Shown in pieces: positions 1 through 6,739 of a stretch of 41,776 bases of DNA. Both the position numbers and the translations under genes were made by a program. The notes under the pieces are model-generated. The model saw only the letters and a list, made by a program, of their open reading frames with translations, had not been told where the DNA came from and ran no database searches. This DNA is from Clostridia bacterium (GTDB lineage: Bacteria > Bacillota > Clostridia > Oscillospirales > CAG-272), in NCBI GenBank assembly GCA_017517035.1, contig JAFXAN010000096.1, positions 1 through 41,776 on the forward strand, given 5' to 3'. Each line of letters opens with the position of its first letter. Position 1 is the stretch's first letter.

Positions 1-34
1 AGCGTTCTTCTATGGTAAAATGGGTATAGCTCAT
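1..34 (-). CDS. IS30-family transposase, N-terminal fragment (cut by window edge)
   Basis: Reading the minus strand from 34, ATG is followed by MSYTHFTIEER, the characteristic opening of IS30-family transposases, which carry an N-terminal helix-turn-helix. The rest lies outside the window. A ribosome site (AAAGGAGA) sits about 7 bases before the ATG. The assignment rests on only 11 residues plus the IS30-like terminal sequence at 111-140 and the internal promoter. The element sits just beyond the gdhA terminator and so does not interrupt a visible gene. Confidence 0.72.
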   Translation of the reverse strand, partial: MSYTHFTIEER

Positions 35-97
35 ATTGAATCTCCTTTTGTTATTTGTTGGGTGGTAACTTCATTATAACACAGGATTCAATATGAG
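30..97. repeat. 13-bp perfect inverted repeat flanking the transposase promoter
   Basis: CTCATATTGAATC at 30-42 is the exact reverse complement of 85-97. The 30-42 arm contains the transposase start codon and touches its ribosome site. Only a transcript entering from outside the element would contain both arms and fold, hiding the start. This is the logic of the IS10/IS50 read-through protection hairpins. Confidence 0.6.
73..80 (-). promoter_or_regulatory. Extended -10 promoter of the IS30-family transposase
   Basis: On the minus strand TGT-TATAAT (extended -10) ends at 73. The -35 region is poor, as expected for extended -10 promoters. The predicted start is near 66, inside the loop of the inverted repeat at 30-97, so the transcript lacks the upstream arm of that repeat. 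Confidence 0.6.
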
Positions 98-110
98 TGT
101 TCTTTTTTCT

Positions 111-140
111 TAAAGTGTTGCACTTAATAGTATAATTCAC
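111..140. mobile_element. Probable terminal inverted repeat (end) of the IS30-family element
   Basis: On the minus strand this stretch contains AAGTGCAACACTT, a core I recall from the terminal repeats of Firmicute IS30-family elements. It lies between the transposase promoter and the gdhA terminator, where an element end would be expected. The exact boundary and any target duplication cannot be fixed because the other end is outside the window. Confidence 0.5.
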
Positions 141-148
141 CTATTTTT

Positions 149-181
149 AAAAAAAGAAGGTTCGAATTACGAACCTTCTTT
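149..181 (-). terminator. Intrinsic terminator of gdhA
   Basis: A 12-bp perfect stem (153-164 with 170-181) with a 5-base loop is followed on the minus strand by a run of T. It starts about 20 bases after the gdhA stop. Confidence 0.9.
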
Positions 182-199
182 AGTATTTGAAAAAATGTA

Positions 200-1555
200 T
201 TAGTAGCAAACGCCCTGCCACTTCATTGCTTCGTAAACCTTTTCGAAGCCTGCGATGTTTGCGCCTGCAACAAGGTCGCCTTCCATGCCGTACTTCTTTG
301 CAGCCTCATAGGAGTTCTTGAAGATGTTAGCCATGATCTGCTTAAGCTTTGCGTCAACCTCTTCAGCTGTCCAGCTATAGCGCATGGAGTTCTGGCTCAT
401 TTCGAGACCCGAAACCGCAACGCCGCCTGCGTTAACTGCCTTTGAAGGAGCGATCACTGCACCGTTTGCCTTAAGATATGCAACAGCCTCAGCAGTTGTG
501 GGCATATTTGCAACCTCAACATAGTACTTAACGCCATTTGCGATGATGTTCTTTGCATCATCAATGCCAACCTCATTCTGAGTTGCGCAAGGCATTACGA
601 TATCAACCTTCTGCTCCCAAGGTCTCTTGCCTGCAAAGAAAGGAACGCCGAACTTATCAGCATAATCCTGAACCTTATCTCTGCCGGAGGCTCTCATCTC
701 GAGCATGAAGTTGATCTTTTCGTCTGTATTTACACCGTCAGCGTCATATATGTAGCCGTCGGGACCGGAAATTGTTACAACCTTACCGCCAAGCTCTGTA
801 ACCTTCTTTACAGTACCCCAAGCAACATTACCGAAGCCGGAAACTGCGAATGTCTTGCCCTTTATATCATCACCGAAGGACTTAAGCATTTCGCATACAT
901 AGTAAACTGCGCCAAAGCCTGTTGCCTCGGGACGGATAAGAGAACCGCCCGAAGGAATTGCCTTACCTGTGAGAACGCCTGTGAACTCATTGCGAAGTCT
1001 CTTATACTGACCGAAGAGATAACCGATCTCTCTTGCGCCAACGCCAAGGTCACCTGCGGGAACGTCTGTATCAGCACCGATGTGCTTTGCAAGCTCTGTC
1101 ATAAAGCTCTGGCAGAAGCGCATGATCTCTCCGTCGCTTCTTCCTCTGGGGTCGAAGTCAGAGCCACCCTTACCGCCGCCCATGGGGAGACCTGTAAGGC
1201 TATTCTTGAAGGTCTGCTCAAAGCCGAGGAACTTCATAATAGAAGCATTTACGGAAGGATGGAAACGAAGTCCTCCCTTATAAGGACCGATAGCGGAGTT
1301 GAACTGAACTCTAAAGCCACGGTTCACCTGAACATTGCCGTTGTCATCAACCCAAGAAACTCTGAAAACGATCATACGCTCAGGCTCAACCATTCTTTCG
1401 ATGATGCCTGTCTTTTCGATTTCGGGGTTCTTTGCGAGCACGGGCTCAAGAGACTCAAGAACCTCCTTTACTGCCTGAAGAAATTCGGGCTGGTCGGGAT
1501 CACGCTTCTGCGTGTCCGCATAAACTTTTGCGAGATACTGATTCTTAAAATCCAT
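200..1555 (-). CDS. gdhA: NADP-type glutamate dehydrogenase
   Basis: Cytoplasmic hexameric enzyme for the reversible conversion of 2-oxoglutarate and ammonia to glutamate, a main route of nitrogen assimilation in Clostridia. About 451 residues, normal for the bacterial family. The substrate-binding stretch PMGGGKGGSDFDPRGRS carries the conserved glycines and catalytic-region lysine, followed by DVPAGDLGVGAREIGY. The Rossmann nucleotide fold opens with VSGFGNVAWG. The frame is open to a TTG at 1573, but that TTG overlaps the ribosome site (AAAGGA), so the ATG at 1555 (MDFKNQ) is the start. Single-gene unit with its own promoter and terminator. Confidence 0.96.
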   Translation of the reverse strand: MDFKNQYLAKVYADTQKRDPDQPEFLQAVKEVLESLEPVLAKNPEIEKTGIIERMVEPERMIVFRVSWVDDNGNVQVNRGFRVQFNSAIGPYKGGLRFHPSVNASIMKFLGFEQTFKNSLTGLPMGGGKGGSDFDPRGRSDGEIMRFCQSFMTELAKHIGADTDVPAGDLGVGAREIGYLFGQYKRLRNEFTGVLTGKAIPSGGSLIRPEATGFGAVYYVCEMLKSFGDDIKGKTFAVSGFGNVAWGTVKKVTELGGKVVTISGPDGYIYDADGVNTDEKINFMLEMRASGRDKVQDYADKFGVPFFAGKRPWEQKVDIVMPCATQNEVGIDDAKNIIANGVKYYVEVANMPTTAEAVAYLKANGAVIAPSKAVNAGGVAVSGLEMSQNSMRYSWTAEEVDAKLKQIMANIFKNSYEAAKKYGMEGDLVAGANIAGFEKVYEAMKWQGVCY

Positions 1556-1632
1556 TATAGTATATCCTTTCAAAAAAATTACTGAATCTTAATACGGGTG
1601 ACGAAAAACGGCATCCATTGAATACGCTTTAT

Positions 1633-1661
1633 ATTGTATCACATCTTTTTTTGTTTTTCAA
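1633..1661 (-). promoter_or_regulatory. Sigma-A promoter of gdhA
   Basis: TTGAAA (1661-1656), 17-base spacer, TACAAT (1638-1633) on the minus strand. The predicted start is near 1626, giving a leader of about 70 bases. The rest of 1662-1811 is very AT-rich with no further feature I can support. Confidence 0.75.
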
Positions 1662-1811
1662 GTATTTTTCTTCAATTTTTTGCATTTTTTTGAAACTTTA
1701 TAAAAAAAACTTGCAAAAAAGATGTATTTTGCGATAATTTATACAGAAAAGATTGATATTTTTGTATCAAATCCTGCCGTTCCACTTCAAATTCGCTTGC
1801 AAGATAAAAAT

Positions 1812-4196
1812 TTAATCTTGCAAAACCTTCTTTAGTTTTGCATAGGTTGCCATAAGCTTTTTCGTGCCGACCTTATCAAACATGATCTCATATAAGGTAT
1901 CCGCACCCATTGGCTTTACGGAAAGTATCTCTCCCTCGCCGAAGGTCAAGTGGCTTACTCTGTCTCCCTCTGCAAATATCGGAGCTTTTGGAGTATTTCT
2001 AACAAGTGGCTTTCCGACAGTTATCTCTTCCGCTCTCATGCGAGGCTGAGGCTGTGTTATGCGCTGTGCTCCCATATACTGCGGTGTGCTCTCCCCTTCT
2101 TCCTCAACAAGAGAAGAGGGGATCTCCTCAACAAATCTGGATTTTGGATTATACTGTGTTCTTCCGTAGAGAAGGCGGCATTTTGTGTGAGTAATAAACA
2201 GTTTTTCCTTTGCTCTTGTGATCGCAACATAGGCAAGTCGTCTTTCCTCCTCAAGCTCGGTGGGATCGAGGATCGACTGCATTCCGGGGAAAATTCCGTC
2301 CTCAAGCCCGGGAAGGAAAACAACCGGAAATTCAAGCCCCTTTGCGCTATGTATCGTCATAAGCACAACTGCATCCGCATTTTCATCGTATCTGTCAACA
2401 TCGGCAACAAGTGCGTTTTCTTCAAGGAAGCCCGTGAGAGACGGTTCTTCCGCATTCTGCTGATATTCGATGATATTTGAAATAAATTCCTCAAGGTTTT
2501 CAAGTCTTTCCGCTTCCTGCTCTCCCGCATCCAAAAGCATCTGCTTATATCCGCTTCGCTCAAGTGTCTCCTTTACGAGAACATCAAGAGAAACCTCTTT
2601 TGCAAGCTCGCTGAGATTTTCGATCATATCAGCAAAATCGTCAAATCTTGATTTATAATTTGCAAGTGCAATATACTGACCCGAATTTCGAATGACATCA
2701 AAAAGGCTGCATCCAACTGCATCTGCAATTTCAACAACTGCCTCAATCGCCTTTGCGCCTATCTTTCGCTTCGGCTCATTGATGATTCTCAGAAGCCTTT
2801 CCCTATCCGAATGGTTATTTATAAGCTGTAGATATGCAACGATATCTCTGATTTCCTTGCGATCCGAGAATCTGACGCCACCAAGCATTCTATATGGGAT
2901 TCCGCTTCTCGCAAAAACATTTTCAAGGTTATTTGACTGTGCATTAACACGGTAAAGAACCGCAAAATCCTTATATCTCCGCTCACCGGAGGAAACAAGC
3001 TTGTTTATGGTTTCCGTGATAAATCTTGCTTCAAGATTCTGATCGTCAAGGCGGCGAAGGCGTATTTTTTCTCCCTCTCCCTTTGCTGTCCAAAGAGTTT
3101 TTCCCTTTCTACCGCTGTTGTTTTTGATAACTTCATTTGCGGCATTCAGAATATTTTGCGTTGAACGGTAGTTCTGCTCAAGCTTTATTACCTTTGCATC
3201 GTTATATGTACGGTCAAAATCAAGGATATTTTCAATGGTAGCGCCACGGAATTTGTAAATACTCTGGTCATCATCTCCGACTACCATCAGATTTCTGCTT
3301 CCGTCAGTGAGAAGCTTAGTGAGAACAAACTGCGCACGGTTAGTATCCTGATACTCATCAACACAGACATATCTGAAGCGTCTCTGATAATATTCTCTTG
3401 CTTCATCATCGGTCTGGAGAAGTCTGACGGTCTGCATGATAATATCATCAAAATCAAGAGCGTTTGAATCCTTAAGGACTCTCTGATACTCTTTATACAC
3501 CGCAGCGATCTTTGAAAGTCTGAAATCGGATGCCGCCTCATCCTCAAAGGCTTTGGGATCCATGAGGCGATCCTTTGCACGGCTGATCTCATTCATAGCG
3601 GATTTTATCGGGAGGATCTTTTCATCAATATTCAGCTTTTTAAGGCAAGATGAGATGAGCTTTTTCACATCATCGGTATCATAAATCGTAAATCCATCGC
3701 TATATCCGATCCTTGAACCGTATTTGCGCAAAATTCTCATACATATAGAATGAAATGTGCCTGCCCAAATATCATTTGCAATGCTTTCATCATTTGAAAA
3801 TGCGGCAGCAAGTCTTGTTTTCATTTCGTTTGCCGCCTTATTTGTAAAGGTTATGGCAAGCACCTGCCATGGGGGACACGGACGGTTTATAAATACAGGC
3901 AAAAGCTGCTCGATCTCCTCGGAAGGAAGATCAAGTGCGCTTTCAAGGCTTGCAACCTGCGCCTCATTCATCCCCTCCGGCACATTTTCGCTATAATAAG
4001 CATTTCCGTATTTTATTATAAAGGCGATGCGTTTTACCAGAACTGTGGTCTTTCCGCTTCCCGCACCGGCGAGGATAAGAAGCGGCTTTTCTGTTGTAAA
4101 TATTGCATCTCTTTGTTTTTCATTGAGAGAGCCATACGCCTTATCAAAAAGCGCACGCTTTGCCTTCAGATATCTTTCCTTTATTATTTCGGTCAT
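1812..4196 (-). CDS. pcrA: ATP-dependent DNA helicase PcrA/UvrD
   Basis: Superfamily 1A 3'-5' DNA helicase acting in nucleotide excision repair, replication restart and removal of RecA filaments. 794 residues, slightly longer than B. subtilis PcrA. Motif I (Walker A) LAGAGSGKT is near residues 42-50. Further motifs are AITFTNKAANEMK (Ia), VCVDEYQDTN (II), VVGDDDQSIYKFRGA (III), LEQNYRST (IV), MTIHSAKGLEFPVVF (V) and VAITRAK (VI). The C-terminus (FAEGDRVSHLTFGEG) matches the Tudor-like domain that contacts RNA polymerase in PcrA. ATG start with AAAGGGA about 8 bases upstream. Monocistronic. Confidence 0.96.
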   Translation of the reverse strand: MTEIIKERYLKAKRALFDKAYGSLNEKQRDAIFTTEKPLLILAGAGSGKTTVLVKRIAFIIKYGNAYYSENVPEGMNEAQVASLESALDLPSEEIEQLLPVFINRPCPPWQVLAITFTNKAANEMKTRLAAAFSNDESIANDIWAGTFHSICMRILRKYGSRIGYSDGFTIYDTDDVKKLISSCLKKLNIDEKILPIKSAMNEISRAKDRLMDPKAFEDEAASDFRLSKIAAVYKEYQRVLKDSNALDFDDIIMQTVRLLQTDDEAREYYQRRFRYVCVDEYQDTNRAQFVLTKLLTDGSRNLMVVGDDDQSIYKFRGATIENILDFDRTYNDAKVIKLEQNYRSTQNILNAANEVIKNNSGRKGKTLWTAKGEGEKIRLRRLDDQNLEARFITETINKLVSSGERRYKDFAVLYRVNAQSNNLENVFARSGIPYRMLGGVRFSDRKEIRDIVAYLQLINNHSDRERLLRIINEPKRKIGAKAIEAVVEIADAVGCSLFDVIRNSGQYIALANYKSRFDDFADMIENLSELAKEVSLDVLVKETLERSGYKQMLLDAGEQEAERLENLEEFISNIIEYQQNAEEPSLTGFLEENALVADVDRYDENADAVVLMTIHSAKGLEFPVVFLPGLEDGIFPGMQSILDPTELEEERRLAYVAITRAKEKLFITHTKCRLLYGRTQYNPKSRFVEEIPSSLVEEEGESTPQYMGAQRITQPQPRMRAEEITVGKPLVRNTPKAPIFAEGDRVSHLTFGEGEILSVKPMGADTLYEIMFDKVGTKKLMATYAKLKKVLQD

Positions 4197-4227
4197 GTTG
4201 GTTCCCTTTCAAAATTATATCCTATAT

Positions 4228-4256
4228 ATTATACACTTTTTTATCTTACCGTGCAA
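4228..4256 (-). promoter_or_regulatory. Sigma-A promoter of pcrA
   Basis: TTGCAC, 17-base spacer, perfect TATAAT on the minus strand. The start is predicted about 25 bases before the pcrA ATG. Confidence 0.75.
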
Positions 4257-4289
4257 TAGTAAAAAGGAAAAATTTCAAGATTGTTCAAA

Positions 4290-4324
4290 TAAAAAAATAC
4301 GGAGCACCGCCGGGCGGTGCTCCG
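4290..4324 (-). terminator. Intrinsic terminator ending the secA operon
   Basis: An 11-bp perfect GC-rich stem (4300-4310 with 4314-4324) with a 3-base loop, followed on the minus strand by TATTTTTTT. It lies 13 bases after the stop of the Asn/Gln-rich peptide, supporting that this peptide gene is real and last in its operon. Confidence 0.92.
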
Positions 4325-4336
4325 ATGAAACATGAA

Positions 4337-4471
4337 TTATCTATAGTTGTCGTTTGAATTTTTGTTCTGGTTCTGATCCTTCTGATTCTGTGTCTTATTC
4401 TGATTCTGCTTGTTCTGGTTCTGGTTCTTATTCTGGTTGTTGTTCTGATTGTTATTCTGATTATTTGACAT
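4337..4471 (-). CDS. 44-residue Asn/Gln-rich low-complexity peptide
   Basis: Begins MSNNQNNNQNNNQNK and ends NSNDNYR. 31 of 44 residues are N or Q (20 N, 11 Q), with scattered Lys and no hydrophobic stretch, so it should be soluble and disordered. A ribosome site (AAAGGGG) lies about 8 bases before the ATG, and a strong terminator follows the stop. These signals support a real gene despite its size. It is the last gene after secA and two membrane-protein genes, 72 bases downstream of the latter. I recall unannotated N/Q-rich mini-proteins of this kind in Clostridia, but no function. Codons for Asn and Gln alternate (AAT/AAC, always CAG), so the DNA is an imperfect rather than exact repeat. 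Confidence 0.72.
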   Translation of the reverse strand: MSNNQNNNQNNNQNKNQNQNKQNQNKTQNQKDQNQNKNSNDNYR

Positions 4472-4543
4472 TTCGGTTAACCCCTTTCTTTTGCTTCGTA
4501 ATCTTTTCAATTACAAATGGAGTTTTCCCATTCGGAATGATAA

Positions 4544-6007
4544 TTATTCATCACCGAGAAAATGTTTATATCTTATGTTTTTTGAAATTTCATGAAGATT
4601 CTGCATAAAGCAAAATGCAAAGATCATCGAGAAAACAAGATCAAAAAACCAAATCGCTTCAAATCTATACCACATAGAAATAAAATACAATGGAACACAA
4701 GCCGATTGAAGCAGGCCGAATATTCCCGTTACTATAAGCGGTCTTGTAAGCTCTGCGTGCAGCTCCTTTGTTGCTCTTTCGGGGTCGAATGAATCTGTTC
4801 CCGGCATGAAATATCCTGTATATTTTTTTGCAACATCCCATGCAAGAATCATCAGAGACACAACCGTGAGTAAGCTTGTAATTCCAAACAAAACGGAATT
4901 TAAAGTCATCTGCTCCCAAGCCTCATAAGCCCGTGGATTTCTCATTATCTGTTCTTTTATGTATTCGACGTTAAAATCAAATCTCGAGACCTCGAGAATG
5001 ACCGAAGATACGGTCATAAATATTGAGCTGATAAAGGTAAGGAGCCACTTTGAGGAATATTTTCTGATTCTGTACGATGCAATAGCAAGGATAATTCCCG
5101 CTATAGCACTCGGTACTATATTTACCTCATCGAAATACAGATTTGTTAAAAAGAATGCCCCGCAAACAAAAAGTATAATTTCCATAGAAGCAAATTTCTT
5201 GGCAAAATGCACTCTGTTAGGAAGCACCTCTGCTGCATATTTTTCTTTAACTGCTTCGATAAATACTCTGTCGCGCATTACGCCGACATAATATTTTATT
5301 GCAAGCACAAGCCAAATGATGCCTGCCAGAAACATAAGAAAAACTGCAACTATTCTGAAAAGATAGATAAAATCATAATAATTTATGCGTGAATCGTTAT
5401 ATCCGTGCTCAAGAAGAGAGGTAAGCTCCGGAAGAACGGGAGTTACAGCCTTGAAAAGCACAAACATAATGGTCGCTCTCTGGATTTTTTCGGTATTTGA
5501 AAGCGATCTCTCAAGACGCATTTTTCTTTTCATTTCTTTTTTGTGAAAGACCTCAAGCTGTTTTTCGTCTGCATTCACGGGCGTTTTTCTCGGAACAAAA
5601 CGGCGTCTGCCAAGGACATATTCGCTATCAAGCCTCTCGCCGAGATACATAAGCCCCGAGAAAAGATAGAGATATCCGGGAATAACATAAATAAGGTCAA
5701 AAATATTCATCACAAAGGTGAAAAGCAGCATACTGACAGGCATTTCCCTTTGAGATACCATGCCAAAAAGAACAACGATCAGCGAAAGCTTGATAAGATT
5801 GCATATCGCAGCCTTTTTGAAGCAATTTCTTGCTTCCGCTATCTTATCATTAACATCCGAAAGCTGGCTTAAACCAAAGAGGATAAAAACATAACCGAAA
5901 ACATCGGGAATAATATCTATTATCGCAATATCAGGATTGAAAAGGAAAAATACAGATATGATAAGCGAACCTATTCCCATGAATTTCTTTATCTTTGCGG
6001 TCTTCAT
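4544..6007 (-). CDS. Polytopic membrane protein of unknown function
   Basis: 487 residues with roughly eight to ten hydrophobic segments, beginning right at the N-terminus (MGIGSLIISVFFLFNPDI) and spread through the protein. A basic, charged stretch near residues 130-170 (RRRFVPRKTP, KEMKRKMRLERSL) is likely cytoplasmic. I see no catalytic motif or recognisable transporter signature. Start supported by AAAGGAGG about 10 bases upstream. It starts 9 bases after the stop of the 237-residue membrane protein and is probably cotranscribed with it and secA. The N-terminal pattern (hydrophobic segments followed by FGLSQLSD) resembles the start of that neighbour (ALSKLSRYEKG), so the two may be distant paralogues. 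Confidence 0.75.
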   Translation of the reverse strand: MKTAKIKKFMGIGSLIISVFFLFNPDIAIIDIIPDVFGYVFILFGLSQLSDVNDKIAEARNCFKKAAICNLIKLSLIVVLFGMVSQREMPVSMLLFTFVMNIFDLIYVIPGYLYLFSGLMYLGERLDSEYVLGRRRFVPRKTPVNADEKQLEVFHKKEMKRKMRLERSLSNTEKIQRATIMFVLFKAVTPVLPELTSLLEHGYNDSRINYYDFIYLFRIVAVFLMFLAGIIWLVLAIKYYVGVMRDRVFIEAVKEKYAAEVLPNRVHFAKKFASMEIILFVCGAFFLTNLYFDEVNIVPSAIAGIILAIASYRIRKYSSKWLLTFISSIFMTVSSVILEVSRFDFNVEYIKEQIMRNPRAYEAWEQMTLNSVLFGITSLLTVVSLMILAWDVAKKYTGYFMPGTDSFDPERATKELHAELTRPLIVTGIFGLLQSACVPLYFISMWYRFEAIWFFDLVFSMIFAFCFMQNLHEISKNIRYKHFLGDE

Positions 6008-6016
6008 GGCTATATA

Positions 6017-6730
6017 TTACCTCCTTTTCTTTTTATGCTTTTTCTTATTCTTCTTTTTCTCAAAATCTTCCGCAATGCGTTTTTCCGCATAGCTTTTTGT
6101 TTTATCGAAAATTTCCTGTTCTCTCTTTTCCGAGGCATCGAACAGCTTATTGAGGAACGGTATTTTTGAAGGCTTTCTCGGTGCTTCCTCGTCTCCCTCC
6201 TCGCAGATATTCTTATAGCAGGAATAAATAAGAACGAGATTAAAGACAAGAATTATAAACGGATATATAATACCTGCCATAACGATATATTTCGTGATAC
6301 CGAGTTCTATATTCCACATCACATATGCACAAAGCAAAATAACAAGCTCTATCGAAGCAAAAACGGCATTTCTGACGGAACTCATTCTGAGCTTGTCAAG
6401 ACCGACATCCTTTGAAATTCTGTATATTGCAAGGTAAAGCAGTGAATGAAATATAACCGTCAGCACAAGGAAAATGCTCATACATATATTTTTTATATTA
6501 TCATACTGCCACCCGACATCAAAGAAGCCGAACACGCATTCAAAAAGAGAAACAGCTGTCATAGCAAAGCAAGAAATGTTTACATAAAAGAAGCCTTTTT
6601 CATACCTTGAAAGCTTTGAAAGTGCCGATAGCATTATAGCACAACCGGTTAATCTGAAAACAACCCCAAAGCTATTGATGCTCATCAGAAATGTTGCAAT
6701 ATACCCAAGAAACAAGAGTCCAAAGCCCAT
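6017..6730 (-). CDS. Membrane protein with a long basic cytoplasmic tail, unknown function
   Basis: 237 residues. About five to six hydrophobic segments occupy residues 1-170. They are followed by a charged tail ending in FEKKKNKKKHKKKRR, an unusually Lys-rich C-terminus that could bind nucleic acid, ribosomes or acidic lipids (inference). No enzyme motif is visible. The gene starts 9 bases after the secA stop, and the next membrane protein starts 9 bases after its own stop, so it is very likely translated from the secA transcript. ATG with a weak upstream ribosome site in the secA tail. Confidence 0.75.
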   Translation of the reverse strand: MGFGLLFLGYIATFLMSINSFGVVFRLTGCAIMLSALSKLSRYEKGFFYVNISCFAMTAVSLFECVFGFFDVGWQYDNIKNICMSIFLVLTVIFHSLLYLAIYRISKDVGLDKLRMSSVRNAVFASIELVILLCAYVMWNIELGITKYIVMAGIIYPFIILVFNLVLIYSCYKNICEEGDEEAPRKPSKIPFLNKLFDASEKREQEIFDKTKSYAEKRIAEDFEKKKNKKKHKKKRR

Positions 6731-6739
6731 ATTTGCTCC

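Noticed and set aside
1082..1585. Long plus-strand frame opposite gdhA
   Set aside because: Antisense to a well-defined gdhA with no ribosome site or promoter; its length reflects gdhA codon usage.
1797..1823. 9-bp inverted repeat (TTGCAAGAT / ATCTTGCAA) overlapping the pcrA stop
   Set aside because: Considered as the pcrA terminator, but the stem is AT-rich and not followed by a T run on the minus strand. No convincing pcrA terminator was found.
4354..4608. Plus-strand frame rich in Ser, Gly, Cys and Tyr
   Set aside because: It is the shadow of the Asn/Gln-rich peptide repeats on the other strand and lacks a ribosome site.
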